64,000 nucleotides of DNA, taken from the NCBI GenBank assembly GCA_964606695.1, contig CAZSHG010000003.1, positions 62,001-126,000 on the forward strand. Reading direction: 5' to 3'. Numbering within the stretch: position 1 is the first letter of the stretch; each line of letters begins with the position of its first letter. The translations under genes and the position numbers were made by a program. Below the pieces are notes generated by a model that was given only the letters and a program-made list of their open reading frames with translations, was not told the origin of the DNA and made no database searches. This DNA is from CAZSHG01 sp964606695 [NCBI: uncultured bacterium]. Its GTDB lineage: Bacteria > UBP14 > UBA6098. Below are positions 19,401 to 30,400 of this stretch, piece by piece.

Positions 19401-21122
19401 CAGGATATCCCTGCCAAACTCCTGGATTATCGCCTTTGAAAACAGGGAATACAATGATTTGAACACTCCGGGTCCCATAAGTCGTTCCAGGACTTTGAAA
19501 TCGACGGTGCCTTCGAGAGCTACCGCGGTCGCGAGAATACGATCCGAAACGTCCAGTTCTTCCCACCTCGATTCGAGACCGGTCAGATTCGGAACGGCTT
19601 TGGGAATAAATTTCCACTGGTATGCTTCTGGAATCAAAGCGCCGGCGCGGACGTAATCCCGAAGGAGATTCCGGGTATCCGAGAAATTGCCGTTAACCTG
19701 TTCCAGAGTTATATTCGCCAGGTCTTCCTCGCCGTCTATCTCGCCAAAGATGCCACGCAAATATAGTTGGAGATCAGACTTTTCGATAGGTTCAAGCTTG
19801 ACTTTTTCGTCGATATCGCCGTCGTCTAAGAGGACGAATATATTTGCTTTCGATTGCCGTAGCCCCTCTACCAAATCCGGCGGAAACCCGCTCAACGACA
19901 CCACGAACAATCCCTCCGACCGCGTCAGGGCTTCTATAGCTTCCACGATGCGGGTAATCGATTCCTCGCGGGTATCGGGCGGCAGTGAAGGTTCTATTTC
20001 GAGGTCTTCGATGAGTTCTTCCGGCAATTCGATTTCATACAGCAGGCCGGGTAGATGTTGTTGTAGAATGGCTTTGTTCTCATCGTTGGTATAAGGTGCG
20101 ATGAGCTTACCGATCATTTCCCCTGGAGTATTTATATAAGCGGTTTTGCCCCCTTTTTTTTCGATTTCCTCGCGCGCCCTGCGGCAAAAGGTAGTCTTGC
20201 CTACTCCTATTTCTCCATTGACCGAAATAAACCTCGGCAAATTCGAGTCTTCCCAGAGTTTTACTATTCTTTCGATTTGCTCTTGCCTATCAATGAAAGG
20301 CCCTTCCGGCAGGTAATAACTTTCCCCCGGTTTTCTCTCGATGCCGAGTATGTCCTGCAATTCGATCCGGACGGAATACGCACTGGGCGGTCTTTCGTCG
20401 GCGGTTTTTGCCAGTAAGCGGTCGATCAGCGTGCGGAACCGGTCGAACTTCTTGCCGAGTTTAGGAATGGACGGTTTATATTCGAGTTGCTTTTTTATCG
20501 ATTCCGCCGGAGATTCGGACTCGAACGGATTTTCGCCGGCGATAAATTCTAAGGCTATCACTCCGAGTGAATAGAGGTCGGCCCGGAAATCGAAGTGGTC
20601 TCCACTAATAATCTCCGGCGCGATATAAGCCGGCGTTCCCGATATCTTTTCGCTCCTGTCGCCGGTAAGGCCAAAATCGGCGAGCATAAGGTTTTCCTCG
20701 CCGCGGAAAATATTCGCCGGTTTCAAGTCCAGGTGGGATATACCCTGCGCGTGGATAAACTCCAGCGCAGACGCCACTTCCATAAGGATTTCGCAGGCTT
20801 TTTCAGCAGGAACGGGTATATCCGTTTCTTCGAGCGTGCCGTTTTCGAGCAACTCCATGGCACACCACAATTTGCCCTCAGAATAGCCCGTTTCCACTAT
20901 CGGGACGACTCGAGGATCTTTTAGTTGCGCCATCAGGTAAAACTGATTTCTAAGGCGCGCAATCCCCGCTCGTTCAGTAATATCCGGGTGAAGGATCTTC
21001 AATGCTATTTCTCGTTTCAGAATCGGGTCTTTAATCCGAAAAACCTCGCCAGTCGAACCTTCGCCGATCTTCTTCAGAATCTGAAATCTGTCGAACGTTT
21101 TGTTCTTTTTCTTCTTAGCCAT
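16386..21122 (-). CDS. Ser/Thr kinase - NTPase - TPR - GAF - sigma-54 activator fusion regulator
   Basis: 1,578 residues, soluble. Order: Ser/Thr kinase (residues ~12-265; glycine loop GEGSTGEVF, Lys42, catalytic loop HLDLKPAN with His130-Asp132, DFG at 149-151, APE at 168-170); P-loop NTPase (GEIGVGKTT, 303-311); TPR array (~590-1060); GAF sensor (~1080-1235); sigma-54 AAA+ (Walker A GETGVGKE ~1285, GAFTGA ~1333); Fis-type helix-turn-helix at the C-terminus (~1545-1575). All kinase and ATPase hallmark residues are present, with HLD replacing HRD. The GAFTGA loop implies sigma-54 contact. It should convert an external or metabolic signal into activation of sigma-54 promoters. Dyad sites flank both ends of the gene, and surface-protein genes lie on both sides. 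Confidence 0.9.
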   Translation of the reverse strand: MAKKKKNKTFDRFQILKKIGEGSTGEVFRIKDPILKREIALKILHPDITERAGIARLRNQFYLMAQLKDPRVVPIVETGYSEGKLWCAMELLENGTLEETDIPVPAEKACEILMEVASALEFIHAQGISHLDLKPANIFRGEENLMLADFGLTGDRSEKISGTPAYIAPEIISGDHFDFRADLYSLGVIALEFIAGENPFESESPAESIKKQLEYKPSIPKLGKKFDRFRTLIDRLLAKTADERPPSAYSVRIELQDILGIERKPGESYYLPEGPFIDRQEQIERIVKLWEDSNLPRFISVNGEIGVGKTTFCRRAREEIEKKGGKTAYINTPGEMIGKLIAPYTNDENKAILQQHLPGLLYEIELPEELIEDLEIEPSLPPDTREESITRIVEAIEALTRSEGLFVVSLSGFPPDLVEGLRQSKANIFVLLDDGDIDEKVKLEPIEKSDLQLYLRGIFGEIDGEEDLANITLEQVNGNFSDTRNLLRDYVRAGALIPEAYQWKFIPKAVPNLTGLESRWEELDVSDRILATAVALEGTVDFKVLERLMGPGVFKSLYSLFSKAIIQEFGRDILYYKPTGELADNIDELVSAREREQVYKRIGSAYLELDGTPHNLFRAGINLIKAGEKESAFNPLFDGGTGYIKSLRYREAAEAFEALVDIIECSPEVSISIKAAKRLGLSRKYMGDFEGAREAYYRAMAIAEQAGDADQVASILSDIGVTYFEGGDPERAIELYERAINAHKSVENRKGRLFDMVNIAGAYQVMKETEKARKHYEKASVIAEDLDNALAKCVIGLNLGQLDIADGDFTGALPKILNSASIARDEGFGQFLFRALLSLAEIYRKQARTHLANKALDEAEEIAEKLGKRAIGATYIARATLHRIRGEYPEAVAAISNVGSAIRFLDKEESIAFAIEYALLTGLHRKLPEIPRNMHNYSELRPALDFMEISGKKSISKEDIPRLEKIVEEAVEEDMEHLATAANTLAFEYFISAKNYETARRYLDRTTDIVQSGDPYPLALSDYFRAKFYLATEDIAAGRHALSSANSRFKELGNEDFLDRIAELKKKLESPNLTASGDFARLLPIIKAMNSTLDTGELLSKILSATIELTGAERGIFIIVEKGGAEPLLAVTAEGERIEKSEISYSHGLVEEVLTAGEANFSEDIGDDSELSSRSSIIDMELTMALCVPVKDAEGKIQALIYADSRIGRGSFDRRKLDIISALADQAAVALRNAERFDALRAEKKRLADDFAGRYSADIIGNSEKTVEIKRRLAVVAPQNVSVLITGETGVGKELVARAIHTGSSRNNGLFVAVNCAALPETLLESELFGHEKGAFTGADSQHIGRFEQAEGGTVFLDEIAEMPISLQAKLLRVLESKKISRLGGSGEIDIDVRMLSATNLDPEEAIKENKLRSDLFYRISGVRINIPPLRERRDDIPELVAHFLVEANEKFNRDVASISRSALSLLSAYPWYGNIRELSSVIEEVVLFATGKTIRIEDLPVKIQKASREEITLDNLPESWPELQNRKSEIISAMEEQVLQELLKAHDWNVAESARAFKINRSQLHQLLSKYGIVTKE

Positions 21123-21128
21123 AGTCTA

Positions 21129-21134
21129 ATCATA
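21129..21134 (-). promoter_or_regulatory. Candidate -10 of the regulator gene (leaderless)
   Basis: TATGAT on the minus strand, 6 bases before the ATG at 21122. No -35 match and no Shine-Dalgarno sequence are visible. Dyad site d begins 2 bases upstream of this element. Confidence 0.4.
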
Positions 21135-21136
21135 GG

Positions 21137-21154
21137 TGTTAATAATTTATAACA
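21137..21154. promoter_or_regulatory. Dyad operator site d (over the regulator promoter)
   Basis: TGTTAA-TAATTT-ATAACA; its last 12 bases are identical to site a. It occupies the spacer position of the regulator's presumed promoter, so binding would block RNA polymerase (inferred autorepression). Confidence 0.7.
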
Positions 21155-21159
21155 GCAGG

Positions 21160-21177
21160 TGTTACAAAAATATAACA
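21160..21177. promoter_or_regulatory. Dyad operator site e
   Basis: TGTTAC-AAAAAT-ATAACA, with symmetry extending one base further on each side (GTGTTA...TAACAC). 23 bp from site d, close to two helical turns. Confidence 0.7.
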
Positions 21178-21338
21178 CACGGCGCTCGAAAGAACAAGTT
21201 ATTATTAAACAACGGGTTGTTCATGTAAGGATTCTTCTCTTTCGCCGGATTTCTTTTCCATCACAGAAGTCAAATGTTTTCACTGAGCGAATTCCCGTGT
21301 CTAATTCCGAATAATCGTGGTGTTTTGATTATTATAAC

Positions 21339-21367
21339 TTGAATTATTTACGTGTTTATATTATTAT
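21339..21367 (+). promoter_or_regulatory. Candidate sigma-70 promoter for the giant cohesin-like protein
   Basis: TTGAAT, a 17-base spacer and TATTAT, about 37 bases before the ATG at 21404. No GG-N10-GC sigma-54 pattern exists on the plus strand between 21181 and 21400. Confidence 0.5.
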
Positions 21368-21403
21368 ATTATGTTACTTGGCCGATTTTCAGGAGTAAAT
21401 CAA

Positions 21404-24400
21404 ATGAATATACGGATGAGTGTCTTAATCGCTACGCTGATACTGATTGTAATAAACGCGCCTGCGGTATTTTCGGATTCCGGCGGCGGTTCGCCGTCCA
21501 TACCCGGCCGGGCGGAATACGATGTAGATACCACTCTTACGCCATCCTGGGACGATTGTCTCTGGGCGGAAGAGGGAGGAATCCTTAACGGATACTGCGC
21601 ATGGCTAATACCCACCTTCGCAAACGACCAGCCCGATATGCAGATCAGCAGGGGCAACGATAATTGCGGGGCATTTTCGGGTAATGCCCGAAAAACCTGC
21701 ACGGTTCTGCAGTTTAATATCGAGTCGATACCGGACACTTCGGTAATCAACGATATTGTCCTGGTTTTAGCGGTCGATTCGATCTATTCTACTTCCGGAT
21801 TGCCGTCTTTCGGGTGTAACGATATGTTAATCAGTAGCACCGAACCTTCGGGAAGGGGAACCGGTCCGGTAATCGACAATCTCACGGACGCTCTGGGCGG
21901 CGATATGAGCACCAATAAGGATTATTTTTTGGGTAAGACGGTCTCGTCCCCCGGCACGTTACGAGTGCGTTTGAACGACGACGCAAAGGACGATTTCGAG
22001 GCACAGTTAGTGGACAACTGGTTTGCGGTGGGGCTTTTTATAGACGCCCTCAGCGGACCAGATGATACCGCTTATGTGGGTTTATCTGACACAAGAATTC
22101 ATCACAAACTCGAAGTTACTTACTACCCACGGCTCTCGATTACGGTTCGCACCGATTTCGACGGTGGCTGGGTAACAATCGACGACTCGATTCATACGAC
22201 TTCGCCATACGTCGCCAATTGGGAGACCGGGGAACTTCATTATATCAACACGGACAGCATCCAGACGCCGGGGCTCGGCGTGAAATACCTATATCGCTAT
22301 TGGTCGGACGGCGGCGCGAAACGGCACCTGATACACATCAACCCGGACACGCTGGAATATATCGCCTATTTCGATACGCTTTATCAACTTACGCTTTACT
22401 GTCCTTCTTATGCCAACGTATGGCCTACTCATCCCGACAGTGTCTGGTTCGAACCTCGCGATTGGTCGTTGATAAAAGCCTGGCCGGAAACGACTTATGA
22501 AGGCTCGGACTCGCTAATAAGGCACATCTTCCAGGGATGGGAGGGAACCGGTTCGGGCAGTTATACCGGCTCGAATGATTCGGCGTGGGTGCAGTTAAAT
22601 GAGCCCATCGTGGAATATACTGTCTGGGACACGAGTTATTGGCTGGAACTGGATTACGCCGGCACGGATACCGGTGTTCCCGCGCAAATCGGCGAGGGTT
22701 GGGTTGATGTTAACGATTCGGTTTATGTAATGACCCAGGAATCGCTTCAGGTCGCCGGGGCGTGGTATTTCTTCGATTACTGGGCGGACGGTGCCGGGTA
22801 TCTTCGCGACAGCACTGCGGCGCACACGTGGTATGTCGATCCAAATCTACCCAGAACGATTATCGCCAATTACGTTGTAAATCCCATGCTGGAAGTTTTC
22901 CCTGAACCTTATATGACTGTTAATCCCGGAGACATTTTCTATCTTCCTGCGATACTCGACGCCGACGTGCCTTTCCCGACGGACAGTTTTCAGTTCACGA
23001 TGCATTACGACGATACCAGGCTCGATTATCTGGGCCTTATCGACGCGACAATCCCCTGGGCGGAATTGACCGACGTGCCTCTTGCGGGCGAGGTTACGGT
23101 TTTTGGCGATGCTCCGGGAAGCGTCCTCGAAATCGAGCCGCCGGAGACGCTTTTCTATTATGAGATGCAGGCGCTTATCGGGTCTTCCGGCGAAGATACG
23201 ATTTATTTCGACGATTTCCAATACGCCTTCGCGGATGCCCGGACGGATTCCGGTATAGTGCAAATCGTGCCGGAGGACGTGGATGTAACTGTTACCACGG
23301 ATTATGGCGGGGATTCGGTCTGGATCGACGGCACGCCATATCCCGCGCCATTTTCTGACATCTGGGTCGGCGCGGAAGCGTATGAGATCGGCGTCGATTC
23401 GCTTAATCCGCTCGCACCGGGAGAGATAGCGAGATACATAGGCTGGGATGACGGCGGAGCGAGATTCCACGACGTCTATCCGATTTCCGATTCGACTTTC
23501 ACCGCGCTTTTCGATACATTGCTTCTATTGCAGGTGATCTCCGATTACGGAGCTCCCGCCGGGGCAGGATGGTATGATCGAGGCGCTACGCCGGCCTTTT
23601 CGGTCGCGCCGGAAACGGTAACCACGGATTTGACTCGGCAAATCTTCACCGGTTGGGAAGGAACCGGGGACGCGTCTTACACCGGCTTGGATAATCCATC
23701 AACCTGCACGATGAACACGCCCATTACGGAAACGGCGCAATGGCAAACCCAGCACTGGCTGGAACTGGAATTTACAGGCGCAGGCGGAGCTACACCCACG
23801 CTTACGGGCGAGGGCTGGGTCGACGAGGATACGTGGATACCGATAACCGCGGACAGCACTGTCGATGACGGCGGAACGGAGTATTATTTCGCGTGGTGGT
23901 CCGGCGGCGACGTGGACGACAGATATAACCACGAGGCAAACGCATATATAACGGCTCCAGACACGATAACTGCGGTATATGCGGACGTGCCTTTCACCTT
24001 CGCATTGGATATCCCGGAGACTACAATCGCCCCGCCCGGGTTGGCCTACCAAATTCCCGTGATGTTCGATATTCCGGCTCCCTCGGAACTTGGCAATATA
24101 GATTTTCATTATTATTTCGACGCGTCGCTGAGTTCTTTTTCGAGTGTAGCTGTAGGCGATTTAGCGTGGGCAAACCTTACCGCAACCGATTTGAGTTCGG
24201 GAAGTAGCGGACATATTTTGGTGCAGGCAAGTTCACCGGGGAGTCTTCCGGTGAACCCGGGCGACAGGCTTTGCGTGCTTAATTTTATCGCGGGTATTAC
24301 GGCTGGACTGGATTCGATTATCGCCAACGATCCCGGCGGCGACATTACCGGCGCGACACCGGATACGGGCGTCCTCATAATCCCGGGCGAAATCGAGGTT

Positions 24401-27400
24401 ACAATAGAAACATCTCCGCTGGACGGTTGGGTAATCGTGGACGGCGACGTCTGGCCGTCGCCCAGAATCGAGAGCTGGAACGGATACGAAACCCATGGTA
24501 TAGAGGTCGATTCGATTCAATACCCGACAGTGGATGTTCAGATGCTATTCACCGATTGGTCGGACGGCGGAGAACGCGAACACAGCGTCGCCCCGGGTTC
24601 GGACACGACTTTCACGGCAAATTTCGCGTTGAGATATAAACTTTCAGTCATCACCGATTTCGGGACGCCTTCGGGCGAGGGATACTATAATCCCGGCATC
24701 GAGGCGATTTTCTCGGTCGCACCGGAATCGGTGCACGTCGGCGATAGCTATCATCTTTTCCAGGGTTGGATAGGTGTGGGCGACGAATCATATACGGGGT
24801 TGGCGAATCCGTCGATGGCGACGGTCAACGAGCCGATTACGGAAACCGCACAGTGGGAAAGCCATCATCTAATAACATTGGATTACACCGGAACGCCGGT
24901 CGCGCCGACACTAAACGGCGGAGGATGGTATATAGAGGGGGACACGGCGATAATCGAGGCGCAGGATTCAATCGAGGACTCGGGTGATTGGTATTACTTT
25001 ATCTTCTGGCAGGGCGCGGGCGATATCTTCGATAGATACGCCGACAGCACCGGCGCGAGCGTCGATGCTCCGCGCGTCTGGACTGCGGTTTACGGCGATT
25101 CCCCGGCGAATTTCATTTTCGGGCCGCCTACAGAAACGGCCTCAGAGGGAGACGGTTTCGTGATGGTTCCGGTTCTTTTCGACGGCGATCCGATAGACAT
25201 TGATTCCATCGGCTTTTCGATAGCGTTCGACACGAGTTTGGTGCGTCTGGAAGACGTTTTCGATGGATCGTTCCATTGGGACGATATCCTGATTGCAGGA
25301 ACCGACGATAATCCGATAATCGGCGCGACTTCCGGGACGGAATATTTATGTGAACGCGGCGATACACTCGTTTTGCTTCTGTTCTACGTCGATGCGCTCA
25401 GCGGCACTATTCCACTCGATTTTGCCACGCCGTTATACGACCTCTCGCCGGGACTGGCCACCGACGGCGTGATTCAGATTACCGAAGCCGGTTCGATAAC
25501 CGTTCAAACAGATTTTGGCGGAATCGTTCTTATCGATGGAAACCCTCGTCCCTCGCCATATCTCTCCGACTGGGAATTCGGAATCGATCATCAAATCGGA
25601 GTCCCGGAATATCAAACCTTCGAGCCGGGACATCGCAAGGTGTTCAACGACTGGTCGGACGGCGGTCTTCGTTTGCATTATGTCGCGCCGGTAACGGATT
25701 CGACCTTCACGGCGCACCACGACGATAGGTATTATATGCTCGTGCAATCGCCCTACGGTGTGGTCACAGGCTCCGGCTGGTATGATTCCGGCACGGACGC
25801 CGAATTCGAGGTCAGTCCTACGTCGATCACTCTCGGTTTGGACAGGCATATTTTCGAAAGCTGGAACGGCGAGGGGCCGGGGCATTACACCGGCACGAAT
25901 AATCCCGCGACGGCTACGGTCAACGGAGTTATTTCGGAGACCGCTGTCTGGCGCGAGGAACATTATTTATCGACAGCTTATGCCGGATGCGCGGGCGAAA
26001 CACCCGCTGTCAGCGGCGACGGCTGGTATGAACACGGTTGTTGGGCGTCGATTTCCGCGGACGCTATCGCGGGCGATTATATCTTCCATTATTGGAACGG
26101 CGGCGTTTTCGCGGACGCGAATTCGCCCTCAACACAGGTCAGAGTCGATTCGGCTGTTACGGTTACGGCTGTCTATTCGGGCGCGGGGATTTCGGCTACG
26201 GATTCGGTATGGTCGTTGGTAGGCGATACGGCTATCGTACGTCTATTCGCGATAGCGTCTGACACGACCGGATTGGACACGTTACAGATGAGCCTCACCT
26301 TCGGTGGAGGAATACTCGATTACGTGGGCATTTCCGAATGCGGCATCGGGTGGGATATCCTCGACGTCACGCCGATTGACCTCGGCGGCGGCGTTACCAG
26401 AGTCGATATCACCGCGGATCGAAGCCCGGCCTGGCCGGTAATCGGCAGTGATCTATTGTTCTGCGTGGGGATGGAAGCTCTCGCAAACGGGATCGCGCCC
26501 TTCGATCTGGATGTTTCGCACGTCCACGACGATGCTTTTTCGGTGGTTAGGGAGGATCGCGCTGTAATTGTTGACGACGGAGTCGATATCACACTGGAAA
26601 GCGCGACCGCGGATAGCCTGAACCTCGACGGCACAGCTTACGTCGTGAGTTCGATCGTCGAGGTGCCGATAAACAGTCCGCATATAGCTTCCGCGACGTC
26701 TATAGTGCCGGACGCGTCGGGCAGTAGATTCCGATTCGAGGACTGGGACGACAATCCAAACAGGGTTCGCGGAATCCGCCCGGTCGGCGATACGACGCTT
26801 GTCGCGAATTACGTCCAGCAGTATCTGGTGGACGGCATCAGCGAGATGGGCACAATTTTCGGCGACGGCTGGTTCGATATCGACGATACGGCTTATGTCG
26901 CGGTGGTGCCTGATTCCATCCTGTTCGACGACAGCCTGATGTATAATTTTGAGCAGTGGATCGGGGATTTGGTTTCGGAATCAAATCCCTGCACACTCAT
27001 CGTCGATGCGAGTTTCGGGATCGAGGCACGTTGGGATACGCTTTATCGCGTTCGTGTCGAGAGCGATTACGGCACGGCAGTTACCGACGGCTGGTGCGTT
27101 CTGGGCGATTCGACTTTACTGCAGGTTTATCCCACCGAGGTTATAGAGGGATTGAGCAGGCATGTTTTCGTCGATTGGACTGGTCTCGGCGCGGGTTCGT
27201 ATAGCGGCACGGAAGATTCTATCTGGTTGGATCCGACGGGACCGGTCGAGGAAACCGCAAACTGGTCGCTCGAATACATGTTGATGGTGGAAAACGGCGG
27301 CAGGGGGACTATATTCGGCGGCGGATGGGTCGCGGACGGCGATACGGCATGGTTCGGCATCGGGCCACGGATAATCGATTCGACCGGGACGATACGCTAC

Positions 27401-30400
27401 GTTTTCGACGGCTGGGCCGGCACCGGCGACAGCTCTTATTCCGGCCCGGATAGCTCCGCGTATTGCCGTGTTAACGAACCTATTAATGAAACCGCTACCT
27501 GGCGCGAGGAATTTTTTCTTGCGGTAAACGACGGTGGCTACAGCACGGCGACCGGCTCGGGATGGTATTCCTCCGGCGACAGCGCCGAGTTCAGCGTCGA
27601 TCCTGACAGCGAAATGGTAACCGACGGCATCGTGTGGATTTTCGATAGCTGGTTCGGGACGGGATTAGGGTCTTATTCCGGCGAGGACAATCCAGCAGGA
27701 TGCTGGATGGGAGAGCCTATCTCAGAAACGGCCACCTGGAATTTGAAATACAAATTAACTATGATAGATTCCGGCGCGATGGGACTGCCTGAACTCGAGG
27801 GCGCAGGATGGCATACGCCGCATACATGGGTTCCCGTTTCGGCGCCGCCCATAGTGGAATCGGGCAGTAGCAGGCTATCGTTCCTTCACTGGAGCGGGGC
27901 GGAAGTTACAGATACAATGCTCACGACGACGGACGCCCTCGTCGATACGCCGTGCACTCTGGTGGCGCATTACGCCAATTTCGAGGTGTCGCCGCCGGCT
28001 GAGATGCAGGTTCAGGCGGGCGATACACTACTCATGCCGGCAATCCTGTATTATCCTTATCTGAAACAACTTACGACGATACAGCTCGACATATATTTCC
28101 CGGACGATTTGCTTGAATATGTCGAATTCGTCGATTCGCCGACACTGGTCTGGTCAACGGTAGTGCCGGGGATTATATCGCCCGGAAGATTGCGAGTTTG
28201 GGCGAACCGAAGCACGATTTTCGTCGAGCCACCCGAAACGCTGTTCCAGATAAAATTCGTATCCACAGGCTCGGACGCGGCGCTGGACACAATTTATTTC
28301 GACAATTTACAATACGACCTTTCCGGGGCCAATACGATTCCGGGGCAGTTGATTATCGGCGCGCCGATCGATGTCCGGGTGGAATCGGATTACGCGGGCG
28401 ATGGTAACCTGGTTCGGATAGATGGGACATATTACGATTCTCCTTACGAGGGTTCCTGGATCGCTGGAGACCCCCACGAAATAAGCGTTCCGGAATTCTA
28501 TTTCGAAGGCAATACACGCATGGCGTGGGACAACTGGAACGACGGCGGCGCGATGACTCATACGGTTGTGCCGTTGACTTCAGACACTTTCATTGCTCAT
28601 TACGATGTGGAACATAAACTCACTATCGACGCGGATTACGGGACGCCTTTCGGCGGCGGTTGGTATCGCGAGGGCGCGACGCCCATTTTCGGGCTGGATC
28701 CGGATTCGGTAAGGCTGACCGACAGCGAATATATTTTCGATTCGTGGATGGGGACCGGCTCCGGTTCCTATTCGGGAAGCGATAATCCCGCGACCTGCAC
28801 CATGAACGAGCCGATTGTCGAGGAGGCCGATTACATTAGCAGATACCGACTCATCGTGAACGGCGTTCATAGTAGTAGTTTTGGCTCCGGTTGGTTCCCG
28901 GACGGCTGGAGCGCAAATTTCGGTGTCGATGAGGAGATAGTCGATTCGACCGAGGGAATTCGATGGGTGTTCACCGGCTGGACGGGCGCATATAGCGGTT
29001 CTGACAATCCGGCCAATTGGATTGTAAACGGGCCGAATACCCAGACCGCGACCTGGGAATTGCAATATCTTCTGACCATCGAGAGTGCCCGCGGCACGCC
29101 TATGGGCGGAGGATGGTATCCCGCGGGGGCGGTCACAGAGTTCAGTATCGACAGCACCGTGGATTCTATTGCGGGCATTCGATTCTCATTGGACGGCTGG
29201 ACGTCGCCGGACGGCGGATATATCGGGCCGGATAACCCTGCGGAGGTTACGATGACCGGGCCGATAACTCAGGTAGCGCACTGGAATACCGAATATCTTC
29301 TCGAAGTTCTCAGCGAACGTGGCACGGTTTCAGGCGGCGGATGGTATCTCGCCGGGGATTCGGCATTCTTCGCGGTCGATCCTGAAACCGTGGTTATCGG
29401 CGGACACCGGCAAGTTTTCGGAGGATGGGCCGGCGTCGGCTCAGCGTCATATACCGGGCCGGATAACCCGCGCGGAATACGTATGGACAGCCCTGTTACC
29501 GAAACCGCGACGTGGAACGTGCAACACCAGTTGGCCGTAATCGGCGGGCCTTCCGCGACGACCGGCGCGGGATGGTATTATCACGGCGCTAACGCGATAT
29601 TCTCGGTAACAGACGAAACGGTGGACGATTCCGGCGTTCGGGCGACGTTCTGCAACTGGCGCGGCGTGGGAATCGGGAGTTACACCGGGACCGGCAACCC
29701 GGCGTCGTGCGATATGATGGAGAGCATTATAGAGACCGCCGTGTTCGACACGAGTTTCGAACTCCAGGTTCTCAGCGACCACGGCACGCCCTTCGGCGCG
29801 GGTTACGTCCCAATGGGCGATTCAAAGGCATTTGGCGTCGTTCCGGATTCGATTATGGGCGACGCAATCATGTTCCTGTTCGCAAATTGGACTGGAATCG
29901 GCGCGGGAAGTTACACCGGGGTCGCCAATCCTTCTGTCGTCTGGCCGGATGAGCCGGTAACCGAGACCGCCGAATGGGATACTTTCTTCAACCTGACCGT
30001 AACGGTCTCCGAATGCGGAAGCGCAGTGCCCGTGTTGGACGGCGCGGGTTGGCATGTCGCGGGATGGGTCGATATATCGGCGGAGAGCCCGGTTTACGAC
30101 GGCGCGGACAGATACCATTTCGACCATTGGGCGGGCGGCGTTTTCGAAGACGAATTTTCGGCGGAAACGCGCGTGGAGTTGACATCGCCGGATACTATTA
30201 CCGCGCATTACGCGACATTCGAGGTCAGCCCGGCGGAGAGTGTGTTCGCGTCCGCGGGAGATACCGCCTGGATACCTATTATTATTTACGACCTCACCGG
30301 GCCGATGATGATTGACTCGATCGGTTTCGATTTCCTCTACGACACGGATTTACTGGAATACGCGGTTATCCGCGAAGACCCGGACATCGATTGGGAGACG

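Noticed and set aside
21181-21400. Sigma-54 promoter for the 3,793-residue protein
   Set aside because: I checked every GG on the plus strand and none is followed by GC at exactly 10 bases; a sigma-70 candidate fits better.
22500-30000. CRISPR-like or satellite DNA repeats
   Set aside because: The periodicity is at protein level with degenerate codons; no direct DNA repeat with regular spacers.
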